A DNA stretch of 64,000 bases from JAVVEH01 sp032251435 (GTDB taxonomy: Bacteria; Verrucomicrobiota; Lentisphaeria; Oligosphaerales; MVZH01), in the NCBI GenBank assembly GCA_032251435.1, contig JAVVEH010000007.1, positions 1 through 64,000 of the forward strand. Reading direction: 5' to 3'. The translations under genes and the position numbers were made by a program. Numbering within the stretch: the stretch's first letter is position 1; each line of letters starts with the position of its first letter. Below the pieces are notes generated by a model. The model was given only the letters and a program-made list of their open reading frames with translations. It was not told the origin of the DNA and did not search any database. Below, piece after piece: positions 54,657 through 62,169 of the stretch.

Positions 54657-54951
54657 GTAAAATACCTCATGCTCATAGTCTACCTTATAGACGACCGAAC
54701 GCGCCCGGGTTTTAAATGATACATTTTTTATGGAGGAATACTGACCCTGATGGCAGTTTGGAACTTGTCCCCAGTTTGTCACCATCACGTGCCTAGAATG
54801 GCCGATTTTCGGGTGTCAGTACACGTGATCAGGCCCCCTGCTTTTCGATCCTTCCTGCCCCGGTTTTTGCCGTCTGGGCCAGGGATTTTTCATTGTTCCC
54901 CCGACACCACGTTGTCGACCCTAGCCCCTATGCGAAACGTAATATCGGAGA
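54657..54951. other. Intergenic region with inverted repeat
   Basis: Holds no recognised gene. The 8-nt sequence ATCACGTG near 54783 is repeated in inverted form as CACGTGAT near 54822. A 5' leader with AT-rich positions (54700-54735) may contain the promoter of the minus-strand DUF2330 gene. Confidence 0.4.
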
Positions 54952-55278
54952 ATGCGCATCCCGAACGACAGATCTCCGATGATCGTTCGCCGGAACACGG
55001 CAGCGGCAATTCTGATCGGGCGGCTTGGATTTCTCGACCGGGGTGCCTGTCGGGAGTGGCATGGTGGCGGGCTGCGCGAAATTCTTGTCCGCCGCGAGTT
55101 TATGCATCGCCAGACGTTCTGGACCGATTCGCTGGCCGTCGGCGGCGCCGAATGGATTGAATCAGCAGCGGCACAAAGCGGAATGAAGCGGTATAGTGTG
55201 GAGAAAACCGACTTGGACTGGCCTGAAAACCGTAAAAACGTTTTCTTAAGGGAAATAATTGCTTCCAAGGCTATTTAG
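54952..55278 (+). pseudogene. Possible C-terminal remnant of a RAYT-like transposase
   Basis: A 108-codon frame whose second half (QTFWTDSLAVGGAEWIE, then MKRYSVEK and NVFLRE) resembles the C-terminal tail of REP-associated Y1 transposases, where a TDG.A.GS..FVE-like segment is usual. The catalytic HUH region is absent, so it would be a truncated relic. The first 40 codons look non-homologous. The resemblance is weak and was judged by eye. The gap 55279-55357 is empty. Confidence 0.35.
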
Positions 55279-55357
55279 AATCCCATGCAAGATTTAAATC
55301 CCTTTGCCATTGAGGATATTGTGGCTTTAAATATAGCATCTGACCCCTATGCCACCC

Positions 55358-55828
55358 CTATGCCCGTGGGGCCTTGGGCCTTCCCGCCTTTTGAATGATC
55401 TTATCCAGCTGTTGGAGAAACCGCGATCGGTCACGCGGTTGAAACGGCGGCGGCCCGCCGGTGATTTCACCCAGATCCCGAAGATCACTGAGCAAATTGC
55501 GTGTGGCCAGTGTCATGCCAATATCATTTTCGGTAAACATCTTCCCTTTGGGACTCAAAACATACGCCCCTTTTTTGACGCAGCGGGCCGCCAGGGGAAT
55601 ATCGGCCGTCACGACAATATCCCCGGTGACCGCGGACTCCGCGATCCAGTCATCCGCCTCGTCAGGGCCCGCCGGAACAAGTTTAAGACGCGCCCAGTCC
55701 TCCCGCGGAATCCGCAAGTAAGCATTCGCCACCAAGGTGACCTCAAGCCCATAGCGCCGGGCGACCCGATAGACTTCCTCTTTAACCGGACAGGCGTCCG
55801 CGTCAATATAGATATGCACCCTGATCAT
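55358..55828 (-). CDS. YaiI/YqxD family protein (UPF0178)
   Basis: 156 residues starting at ATG 55828, whose first bases overlap the stop of the upstream DUF6504-like gene (ATGA). Conserved features: HIYIDADACPVKEEVYRVA at the N-terminus, GDIVVTADIPLAARCV, KGAYVLSPKGKMFTENDIG and the C-terminal FLQQLDKII. The fold is PIN-like with acidic residues (DADAC, TADIPLA) suited to metal binding, and a nuclease activity has been suggested for the family, but the function is unproven. Last gene of a four-gene minus-strand operon. Confidence 0.92.
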   Translation of the reverse strand: MIRVHIYIDADACPVKEEVYRVARRYGLEVTLVANAYLRIPREDWARLKLVPAGPDEADDWIAESAVTGDIVVTADIPLAARCVKKGAYVLSPKGKMFTENDIGMTLATRNLLSDLRDLGEITGGPPPFQPRDRSRFLQQLDKIIQKAGRPKAPRA

Positions 55829-56151
55829 TCCTCCGAAACGGTATTCAGCCACCAGCGTCGCTTGCTTCCTTTGCGGGAGACGGCCTGGCGTTCAAAGTAG
55901 ATGTTCATTATCCGACCACAAACCGTTCGAATGCGAAACCAGTGTTTGCGGACATACCTTTCACCACTGCCATGGCGGCAGTCGCCGGTTTCTTTCCATG
56001 TGTCCAGTATCGCTTCCAGCTGGTACTCCTTTTTCCGCCAGATAAAACGACTCGGAAAGCCCGGTTGCCCGATGCTCATCGCGGCTGTGTCAACCGTCCC
56101 CGGCACCGGCTTGATCTGTTCACAGACAAATGTTTCATCGCAGTGATTCAT
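55825..56151 (-). CDS. DUF6504-like protein
   Basis: A 108-residue soluble protein. The core FPSRFIWRKKEYQLEAILDTWKETG followed by RKHWFRIRTVCG and a C-terminal WWLN resembles small proteins assigned to DUF6504, whose members are found near translesion-synthesis genes in some bacteria; no such gene is nearby here. Coupled to yaiI by an ATGA overlap, 37 nt after the lipoprotein gene. No membrane segment. Biochemical function unknown. Confidence 0.6.
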   Translation of the reverse strand: MNHCDETFVCEQIKPVPGTVDTAAMSIGQPGFPSRFIWRKKEYQLEAILDTWKETGDCRHGSGERYVRKHWFRIRTVCGRIMNIYFERQAVSRKGSKRRWWLNTVSEE

Positions 56152-56188
56152 ACGGTCAAATGGCCCCTCGTTAATCCAAAATCCCCTT

Positions 56189-56788
56189 CTACTTCATGAT
56201 TTTCCGTGAAAAAACATACCTGTATTTCTCGTTGAACAATGTCTTGTCGTCTCCATGCTGTTTGAGGAAAGCCACCCACTCTTTGGATGAAACCGTAAAA
56301 ACGGGCAGTGACTCTTCACCGGCTTTCACATAGTGGAGCTTTAGTGTCTTTTCCTTGATCCGCTTTTCAAACCACTCATAGCTCATAGGGATCATAACCA
56401 GTGTGTCACCCTGAAGGATAACCTTGCACAACGAATGCACCGGGGTAATGCCGGCGACCCAAAAGCTATTACAGACCTTTTCAAAGTCATCCCCGGGCTC
56501 ACCGGCGGTGAAATCCATGTATACTGTCTCACCGATTTTAAAATAGGTGACATCCAATTCGGAAAAGTTGTTTTTTCCGTCATAGGTGCCGATTGTCTCC
56601 TCACCGAAAACCCATGGCGTTATTTTTTCGCCCTCCATAGCCTCCCCGGCCTGCGCCACGGAAACCCATTGCCCCTCGATGTCGGAGAGTTCAATTTTGA
56701 GATCGTCGGTGAAAAACGTGTTTAGCGACTGCACGTAACACCCACACAGGGCAAAACAGACGGGGAACAGAAACAGTGATTTTCTCAT
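56189..56788 (-). CDS. Putative lipoprotein
   Basis: 199 residues. The N-terminus MRKSLFLFPVCFALCGC is a lipoprotein signal with the lipobox ALCGC, so the mature protein is anchored to a membrane through Cys17. The rest is predicted beta-rich (VYMDFTAGEPGDDFEKV, LVMIPMSYEWF) with no recognised domain. The start ATG overlaps the stop of the PPC-domain gene (ATGA), so the two are translationally coupled. Function unknown. Confidence 0.75.
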   Translation of the reverse strand: MRKSLFLFPVCFALCGCYVQSLNTFFTDDLKIELSDIEGQWVSVAQAGEAMEGEKITPWVFGEETIGTYDGKNNFSELDVTYFKIGETVYMDFTAGEPGDDFEKVCNSFWVAGITPVHSLCKVILQGDTLVMIPMSYEWFEKRIKEKTLKLHYVKAGEESLPVFTVSSKEWVAFLKQHGDDKTLFNEKYRYVFSRKIMK

Positions 56789-57249
56789 GATAAATGTCCT
56801 TTTTCTTCAGGTTCGAGCAATTTGAACCCGGTCGCGGGATCCATCTTGCGTATGCTTCCAGTATCAGCCAGTTCAATCAATATCAGTTCCAGCACCTGCC
56901 ACACGCGCACGCCCCGGCGCGCGCAGCCGGTGACCGTTTGGTTTTCCCGTCCGCAGGCCGCATGCATATGCAGGATGGGCGTGCCGTCCTCATCCGGGAA
57001 AAGCGTGCCCACCCCGGCCGCCTCATGCGCCGCCGTCAGCACCTGCTCCATCGGAACCACCGGCCGGGCCTCCCCGTCTTCCGGGCCGACAACCAATCGG
57101 CTTCCTCCATCCACCCCGCCGACGGCCAGCAGCGCTCCGGCCCGCACCCCGCGCGTCGCGGCGAATGTCTCAACACACTCGTGCAAAATATCGCCATTTT
57201 CCAGACGGATGACAAACACCCGTCCCAGTCTCGTTTCTGTATATTTCAT
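56785..57249 (-). CDS. PPC/DUF296 domain protein
   Basis: A 154-residue PPC-domain (DUF296) protein. Family marks: FVIRLENGDILHECVETFA at the start, GALLAVGGVDG, the metal-ligand-like HMHAACGRENQTVTG, and WQVLELILIEL. The plant relatives carry an AT-hook and bind DNA; bacterial ones lack it, as here, and form trimers of unknown role. First gene of the operon with the lipoprotein, DUF6504-like and YaiI genes. Copy A of the REP element lies 50 nt upstream of its start codon. Confidence 0.9.
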   Translation of the reverse strand: MKYTETRLGRVFVIRLENGDILHECVETFAATRGVRAGALLAVGGVDGGSRLVVGPEDGEARPVVPMEQVLTAAHEAAGVGTLFPDEDGTPILHMHAACGRENQTVTGCARRGVRVWQVLELILIELADTGSIRKMDPATGFKLLEPEEKGHLS

Positions 57250-57297
57250 AGTTTAAATCAGACCTTTCTTTTCCATGCGCCTGTGGACGGCGCGCCA

Positions 57298-57436
57298 ATG
57301 TGGCTGGCTGGACCTTTCCTGCGTAACTACGAAGAGCGAAGCACGGATCCTCCAGACAGCGCCCGGACAACCCGGGCGGAATATGAACTTGCGGCAGGCC
57401 GGTGCCGCACCGTCTGCGGGACGCAGACGGCCACAT
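57298..57436 (+). repeat. REP element copy A
   Basis: Bounded by ATGTGGC and GCCACAT (7-bp pairing). Inside are GCCCGG/CCGGGC, TGCGGCA/TGCCGCA and CCGTCTGCG/CGCAGACGG hairpins. Relative to copies B and C it carries about 35 extra nt (57307-57342) that break the first hairpin. It is followed by GCCGGTCGCAACCGGC, which is shared with copy B. An upstream hairpin (GCGCC...GGCGC) is shared with copy C. Confidence 0.88.
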
Positions 57437-57492
57437 CCCAACGCCGGTCGCAACCGGCGGCAAAGCAACCGCCTCTGCCAGGCGGAAAACCA

Positions 57493-57599
57493 ATGTGGCT
57501 GTCTGGATCCTCCAGACAGCGCCCGGACACCCCGGGCGGAATATGATGAACTTGCGGCAGGCCGGTGCCGCACCGTCTGCGGGACGCAGACGGCCACAT
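57493..57599 (+). repeat. REP element copy B
   Basis: The most regular copy: outer ATGTGGC/GCCACAT enclosing four hairpins in series: CTGTCTGGA/TCCAGACAG, GCCCGG/CCGGGC, TGCGGCA/TGCCGCA and CCGTCTGCG/CGCAGACGG. The layout is a four-armed cloverleaf. Lies just past the stop of the RAYT gene. Confidence 0.9.
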
Positions 57600-57637
57600 C
57601 CTAATGCCGGTCGCAACCGGTACCCACGTTCGTTCTT

Positions 57638-58264
57638 TCATCCCGCGAACATTCGCCGGATATAACCACCCCGCATATTTCCGGGGTTCTCCCATATATA
57701 CCGCAGCTGGTACCGATATTCCTTTTCAGTGCGGACAATATGATCAAAAGGTTCGCTTTGCCAAACTCTTCCTTTCCGGCCAAGAATCCGATTGATGTGT
57801 TTGGCAGAATAAATCTTCCAGTTTTTTACAATATCTGATATATCCCAGTCCGCCATGCAATCAGCCAAAACATGAACATGGTTGGGCATAATACAATAAC
57901 TGTGAAGGTGGTATCGCTGGTCATTAAAGAATTCCAAAACATCCGCCACGAGCCCCCCTATGGCTGATTTCGCCAGCCAGCATTCTCCATGGCCCGCATC
58001 GAGATAGGCTTCAATACGTTCTGAATACAAATTCCTGAGTCTGGTTCTTTCCCAATCTGTGGGGTCACGGTTCTGACAGGAAATATTATCCAGGATATTC
58101 TGTCTTTCATCCAGCCATTCCCGACGTTTCACTGCAGGCAAAGCATCAACCAACCGAAATGAAAGATGATAGATTGCCCGCTCGCAGAACCAATGAGGAA
58201 GGTTCTGACCATGCAATTTTACCAATGTTTCCCAATCCGGTGCTGAAAATCCAGGGTTTTCCAT
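57638..58264 (-). CDS. REP-associated tyrosine transposase (RAYT, Y1 family)
   Basis: A 208-residue HUH-type single-strand endonuclease. The metal-binding HUH motif is NHVHVL (in YCIMPNHVHVLAD); the nucleophile is probably the Tyr in EKEYRYQLRYIWENP, in the usual C-terminal helix. KSAIGGLVADVLEFFNDQRYHL and WQSEPFDHIVR are also typical. RAYTs cut and may spread REP palindromes; here REP copies lie directly on both sides (A and B downstream, C 30 nt upstream), all in the same orientation, so this is an intact RAYT-REP unit. GGAGCG precedes ATG 58264. Confidence 0.92.
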   Translation of the reverse strand: MENPGFSAPDWETLVKLHGQNLPHWFCERAIYHLSFRLVDALPAVKRREWLDERQNILDNISCQNRDPTDWERTRLRNLYSERIEAYLDAGHGECWLAKSAIGGLVADVLEFFNDQRYHLHSYCIMPNHVHVLADCMADWDISDIVKNWKIYSAKHINRILGRKGRVWQSEPFDHIVRTEKEYRYQLRYIWENPGNMRGGYIRRMFAG

Positions 58265-58297
58265 TTTTCGCTCCTATGCGCCGGCGGGGGCGCGCCA

Positions 58298-58400
58298 ATG
58301 TGGCTGTCTGGATACTCCAGACAGCGCCCGGACACCCCGGGCGGAATATGAACTTGCGGCAGGTCGATGCCGCACCGTCTGCGGGACGCAGACGGCCACC
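58298..58400 (+). repeat. REP element copy C
   Basis: Matches copy B with few changes (outer ATGTGGC/GCCAC, the same four hairpins; the third has a compensated GTCGATGCC variant). Lies between the RAYT start and the end of the GrpB-fusion gene. Copies B and C are about 95 per cent alike by eye. Confidence 0.9.
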
Positions 58401-58406
58401 CCCCAC

Positions 58407-59471
58407 TTATATCGGCTCTTTATTCTTCCCCTCATTTGCCTTCGCGACAATCCTTTTCACAAAAACCGTTTTCGCATCGGTGTATTTTTCGCGGGCTTCG
58501 CGGTGACAGTCAGCCAACCGCTGTTTTAGTCGCGCGTATTCCGTGGCGTCTTCCGGATGGGATCTCAGCCAGTCCCGGAACGCCATCCGTTTCTGAAATT
58601 CAGGACCTTTGGTCATCATATGGACATGATGCGTGCGGGGGCCCAGAAAACCATCCCGTTTGATAAACACCGCATGATCCCCATACCACCAGTATTCCCA
58701 GTCTTTTTTGTTGAAAAGTGGAATCGCCCGTTGTTTCGCTTCCGGAAACGACGGGACTTGAACCAGGACATCGATAATCGGTTTCGCCATCATCCCGGGG
58801 ATCGCGGTGCTGCCGAAATGCTCAATCCGCAAAGCCACATCGTTGCCGAGACAATCCTGAAGCCAATCCGAGAATTCGCTGAACTGTTCCGGCCATTGAG
58901 AATCGTAGTCCACCAGCTCAACGGCATCGTCACACCCCGGTTTCCCTGGGGCGATGTGGCAGTTCGCCGTCATCGAGAACAACCGCTCCCCGGAGGAGCC
59001 GGTCCCTGTCCATTCCGGGGGAACCTTGACATTGAATTCCCCGACCAATGAGTCAGATGCACTCCGCCACGCCCAATCCACATCAGCCTCATAGGTCACT
59101 ATCATCTGACCTTTGCCTGCACCTTCGACGTTGGACGTTGGACGTTGAATGTTGAACGTTCGAATTGCATTCCCGGGGCTCTCCCCCGGCTCAAGCACCG
59201 TCAGTCTATCACCATCAAAGTCCCAGACCATCAGCCCATCGGGAATAGCATCGATTTTATCGACTTCAATGCCAAGGAAGGTTATGGAGTCATTTCCCGC
59301 TGTAAGATAATCAAAAGCCACATATCTGGTTAGGTCGCCCGCATGCTTCACTTCCTTCGGCAGGCGGGAGAAGAGATCACCGTAAAAGCTGTAGTCACCG
59401 GGAGCCGATGCCCCCAGCTTCAGACCGCCGATCAGTTTCATAGCCCCTGTATTGTTACTGGAGTTATTCAT
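58407..59471 (-). CDS. GyrI-like effector-binding domain fused to GrpB/UPF0157
   Basis: 354 residues. The N-terminal part (about 1-165) resembles the GyrI/AraC effector-binding fold (GLEVDK-like VDKIDAIPDGLMVWDFDG and SDSLVGEFNVKVPPEW). The C-terminal part (about 180-345) is a GrpB/UPF0157 nucleotidyltransferase-like domain: VDYDSQWPEQFSEF, RIEHFGSTAIPGMMAKPIID and THHVHMM are the family marks. GrpB proteins share the nucleotidyltransferase fold, but their reaction is not settled. A short repeat is inserted in frame at 59123-59162. A fusion of these two domains suggests a ligand-controlled transferase; this is inference. Confidence 0.75.
   Translation of the reverse strand: MNNSSNNTGAMKLIGGLKLGASAPGDYSFYGDLFSRLPKEVKHAGDLTRYVAFDYLTAGNDSITFLGIEVDKIDAIPDGLMVWDFDGDRLTVLEPGESPGNAIRTFNIQRPTSNVEGAGKGQMIVTYEADVDWAWRSASDSLVGEFNVKVPPEWTGTGSSGERLFSMTANCHIAPGKPGCDDAVELVDYDSQWPEQFSEFSDWLQDCLGNDVALRIEHFGSTAIPGMMAKPIIDVLVQVPSFPEAKQRAIPLFNKKDWEYWWYGDHAVFIKRDGFLGPRTHHVHMMTKGPEFQKRMAFRDWLRSHPEDATEYARLKQRLADCHREAREKYTDAKTVFVKRIVAKANEGKNKEPI
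59123..59162 (-). repeat. In-frame AACGTCCAACGT repeat in the GrpB-fusion gene
   Basis: On the minus strand it reads GAACGTTCAACATTCAACG followed by two CAACGTC units, the same family as the AACGTCCAACGCTCAACATTC segment of insertion 1 in the vWA gene (4617-4640). It encodes RTFNIQRPTSNVEG in a loop of the effector-binding domain. Confidence 0.75.
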
Positions 59472-59517
59472 TCTTTCATAACCGCCTTACGGTTTCCCAC
59501 GGAGAGTTCATGTTCTC

Positions 59518-59892
59518 TTACGAGTCAGAGGGTGTTATGCCGTTTTCTTCAACTCCAAATCGGCATTTCAGATGATATTCTGTTGCCGCATGAATCAGTT
59601 CAACCAACTCCTGGTCCATGAATTCAAATTCATCCGGGATATCAAGGGAGGCAATCGGAGGAAGTTCAATATCCCTGAAGATGCTTTGCAATCGTGTTTT
59701 ATGAGTCTGTTCCATAACGAGAATCAGATTGGCCCACGCGATGTCGCGTCTCGTCACTTGGTGTCGACTTTTGGCACCCACACCAGCGGACCGGACCTCA
59801 ATCCTCTGATCATTTGCATATATTCTGGCGGCGGTTGGACTGCGCCATTGATTGCGCCCACACACGAATAGGATTTTTGGCTTGTCAATCAT
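59518..59892 (-). CDS. Low-molecular-weight protein tyrosine phosphatase-like protein
   Basis: 124 residues. The N-terminal loop ILFVCGRNQWRSPTAA fits the C(X5)R phosphatase signature, with Cys and Arg in place and the following Ser. The fold order (strand, P-loop, helix, RSAGVGAK, then DIAWANLILVMEQTHK) matches the LMW-PTP family, but the usual C-terminal DPY motif is replaced by LDIPDEFEFMD, so the general-acid Asp may be provided by this segment or be lost. Such short variants may act as phosphatases on small substrates. Lies 46 nt before the GrpB-fusion gene in the same direction. Confidence 0.8.
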   Translation of the reverse strand: MIDKPKILFVCGRNQWRSPTAARIYANDQRIEVRSAGVGAKSRHQVTRRDIAWANLILVMEQTHKTRLQSIFRDIELPPIASLDIPDEFEFMDQELVELIHAATEYHLKCRFGVEENGITPSDS

Positions 59893-59955
59893 GTTAATAG
59901 AATTATCGGATTCAGGTGAAAGTATTGGTTCATTAAATACGGTTAATCTCTGCCC

Positions 59956-60306
59956 TCAGTCAAAGCCCGGGCATCCGGTGTCTTCGGCATGTTGACGGGA
60001 TTTAGGATAGTTCCGGCACAGGTCGGGCCGCATATCGTAGATTCGGCAGACGTAGGTGTTTTTGCCCCGCTCTTTTCGCAGCCACGGACACCGCGCCGCG
60101 TCCTCCCCGGTTCGGGGATTGACCCAGATGTCGTGGACACAATCATACTGCCCGAGTTGGAGGGTGTCAACCCAATCCAGGATATCATCGCGACCGGCCT
60201 CCTCCCAACGGCGTATGTCCGCTCCCGTAGCGCACGAATTGGCGGCATCTGTCAAATGCAGGCAACAGTTCCCGCATTGTTTGCATTTGAAGTTTTCAGG
60301 TGGCAT
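59956..60306 (-). CDS. YkgJ family cysteine cluster protein
   Basis: 116 residues. CKQCGNCCLHL at the N-terminus, then ARCPWL, YVCRIYDMRPDLCRNYP and CPGF provide the eight-cysteine set of the YkgJ/UPF0153 family, thought to bind zinc or an iron-sulfur cluster. Small, soluble, no signal peptide; ATG 60306 is preceded by GGAAAG. Role unknown, as for the whole family. It is the first gene of the minus-strand run toward the LMW-PTP-like and GrpB genes, though the 63-nt gap leaves co-transcription uncertain. Confidence 0.9.
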   Translation of the reverse strand: MPPENFKCKQCGNCCLHLTDAANSCATGADIRRWEEAGRDDILDWVDTLQLGQYDCVHDIWVNPRTGEDAARCPWLRKERGKNTYVCRIYDMRPDLCRNYPKSRQHAEDTGCPGFD

Positions 60307-60333
60307 CGGCTTTCCTTAACCCGCTTTTTTCAT

Positions 60334-60360
60334 GAACCACTAATGAACACTAATTGACAC
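60334..60360. repeat. Short AACACTAAT-type repeat
   Basis: Three degenerate units (GAACCACTAAT, GAACACTAAT, TGACACAAAT) lie between the YkgJ gene and the transposase. The wording is typical of the short intergenic repeats that also invade coding sequence in this window, but the unit differs from theirs. Confidence 0.5.
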
Positions 60361-60485
60361 AAATAATTTCGTTTTTTGTTTTTAAACAGGCTTTTTTGGT
60401 CTTATTTCAGTGCGTTTTTCTGTTTCAGGGCACACTCCCCCAACCCCCGTTCTTTATCATCGCGCCGGGGCAGCACTCGCATGCT

Positions 60486-61811
60486 CTATCCCGGGGCGAG
60501 GCGTTTCGCCACAAGAGAAAACAGGTCTTTTCCGGGATATGCCGAGGAGAGCATGATTCGGATCCGGCGTGTGTTTCTGATGACAACCGCCCCGATTTTG
60601 AGTAGTTTCAGGCGGATTGTCTCGCAGGTGGCTGTCGCCAGTCTGGTTCCCGCGAGCGCCAGTCGGCGCATGGCGTCGAAAAGCACATACGCCAGAGAAC
60701 TGAACAGCAGACGCATCTGATCTGACCACCATTTGGCACAACTGGTCCTGTCAGCGAACAGGTGAAGCTTCTGTTCTTTGATTCGGTTTTCCATATCGCC
60801 TCGGGCGCAGTAGGTTTTTTCATACAGATGCCGGGCTTTCCCCGGCAGGTTTGTCACAACAAAACGCGTGTTCGGTCCATGAGCATTGTGTTCAGCCTTG
60901 ACGATGACCCGCTGGCGCTGTTTCCACGGTTCCGCAGCATAGCCCAAGTCGATAAAGTTTCTTACCGAACCGCCCAGACGACCTTGTTGTTTTGCTGATT
61001 TATCCCGTGTCCGCGAACACATTTTCATCAGGCGTTTGTTTTTGGCAAGGCCCACAATAAAACCAACATTGTGCCTGTTGCACCATTCCAGCATCCTGTG
61101 TCTACAGAAGCCGCTGTCACCGCGGAAGATGATGTTCACATCTGGCCACTCCTGACGAAATCTTTTTACCAGAAGCGACACCAGAAGCGACAGGATCGCC
61201 CAGGAGTGCTTGGCCGCGTCGATGTTGCTCGGGCGTAAATATGAAACCAGAAGCTGTGATCCGCAGAACACGTATAAAGGCAGAAAGCAGTAGTGATCGT
61301 AGTAGCCGTGGAAAAAACGTTTTTCCTGACCGCCGTGAACCGGATCGTCGGTCGCGTCAAAATCCAAAACCAGTTCTTTGGGAGCGGTTTTGAACGATTC
61401 GACAAACACCTCGACCAGAACCTGGGAAAGAGCAACGGCGGCCGAACGGTCCGAACGCTGTTCAAACCTGCAGAGTGTTGAATCGCTGGCGAGACAGCTG
61501 TCCCGGCCCACAGCGGTTTGAAATAACGGGTCCAGGCGAAGATCATCATGGTCGTTCAGGTCTTCATAGCCTAGAGCGATACCGTAGACACGCTGCCGGG
61601 TCATTTGAAGCCGCGGATGCCGGATCTTTCCTCTCTGCCTGACTTCGGGAAAAACAGACGAGACACGAGATGTCAGATTGAGATGACGATCCGCCTGACG
61701 CAAAAGAAGAGCTCCGCCGTCGCTGGTTACATCGCCGCCGTCAAAATTCACTTCAATCCGGCGACTTTTAACGGCTGGAAAAACAAAATTTGGAAGGTTA
61801 CATTGTGCCAT
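60486..61811 (-). CDS. IS1380-family transposase
   Basis: A 441-residue DDE transposase. Its start (VKSRRIEVNFDGGDVTSDGGALLLRQ) and YGIALGYEDLNDHDDLRLDP, STLCRFEQRSDRSA and RGDMENRIKEQKL are hallmarks of the IS1380 family. Catalytic acids: Asp in LVLDFDATDD, Asp in IIFRGDSGF, Glu in GDMENRIKE. The frame is uninterrupted, so the element may be active. I searched by eye for the terminal inverted repeats between 60307-60485 and 61812-61990 and could not fix them, so the element's ends and target duplication remain undefined. It sits between the YkgJ gene and the retron-like unit. Confidence 0.92.
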   Translation of the reverse strand: MAQCNLPNFVFPAVKSRRIEVNFDGGDVTSDGGALLLRQADRHLNLTSRVSSVFPEVRQRGKIRHPRLQMTRQRVYGIALGYEDLNDHDDLRLDPLFQTAVGRDSCLASDSTLCRFEQRSDRSAAVALSQVLVEVFVESFKTAPKELVLDFDATDDPVHGGQEKRFFHGYYDHYCFLPLYVFCGSQLLVSYLRPSNIDAAKHSWAILSLLVSLLVKRFRQEWPDVNIIFRGDSGFCRHRMLEWCNRHNVGFIVGLAKNKRLMKMCSRTRDKSAKQQGRLGGSVRNFIDLGYAAEPWKQRQRVIVKAEHNAHGPNTRFVVTNLPGKARHLYEKTYCARGDMENRIKEQKLHLFADRTSCAKWWSDQMRLLFSSLAYVLFDAMRRLALAGTRLATATCETIRLKLLKIGAVVIRNTRRIRIMLSSAYPGKDLFSLVAKRLAPG

Positions 61812-61875
61812 GGCAAATTTCCCTGTTTTTTTTGTTGTAAGAAGCTTAAATATAACAGTTTAAAGGAAATTTGCC
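61812..61875. repeat. 11-bp inverted repeat at the transposase start
   Basis: GGCAAATTTCC (61812-61822) and GGAAATTTGCC (61865-61875) are exact inverted copies separated by 42 AT-rich nt. The first begins one base beyond the transposase start codon, so the loop holds its leader and probably its promoter. This could be an operator or an mRNA hairpin that limits transposase expression. Confidence 0.6.
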
Positions 61876-61905
61876 TTTCTTTTTTGTGAAATATACGGGC
61901 TATAT

Positions 61906-61921
61906 AGGTGACGCGTCACCT
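61906..61921. repeat. Perfect 16-nt palindrome
   Basis: AGGTGACGCGTCACCT, fully self-complementary, between the transposase promoter and the retron-like RNA. Possible protein-binding site or element boundary. Confidence 0.6.
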
Positions 61922-61990
61922 TGAATTTCCTGTTTGGTAAACTTGTTTATTCAGCTTTGACAGGACATTTTATTGTTCTTAATTTTGGGT

Positions 61991-62145
61991 GGGCGCACTC
62001 GAGTTGATGATCCTTCGACTTGTGCGGGAGATCATCGCTCCGGGGATACCCCGGGGCGACATGATTCGGAACCAATACCGGGCGAGCGCTCCGCTGCACA
62101 AAATGCAGATAAGCGCGCGCTTCACCAGACGGGTCGAGTGCGTCC
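61991..62145 (+). ncRNA. Candidate retron msr-msd RNA
   Basis: A 12-bp inverted repeat bounds the region: GGGCGCACTCGA (a1, 61991-62002) and TCGAGTGCGTCC (a2, 62134-62145), all pairs Watson-Crick except one G-U. It lies 25-34 nt upstream of a retron-type reverse transcriptase, exactly where retron RNAs lie. Inside: a stem GATGATC/GATCATC (about 62005-62036), a 9-bp GC hairpin GCTCCGGGG-ATA-CCCCGGGGC, and a longer hairpin with CTGCA-CAAAA-TGCAG at its tip flanked by AGCGC/GCGCT, a good msd candidate. The AG just after a1 could be the branch-guanosine site. Structure was derived by eye and not tested by covariance. Confidence 0.6.
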
Positions 62146-62169
62146 TCCCTCTTTTTTCTCATCTTCGGG

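Noticed and set aside
60307..61990. Exact ends of the IS1380 element
   Set aside because: AAACAGG occurs near both sides in inverted orientation, but the match does not extend, so I do not claim terminal repeats or a target duplication.
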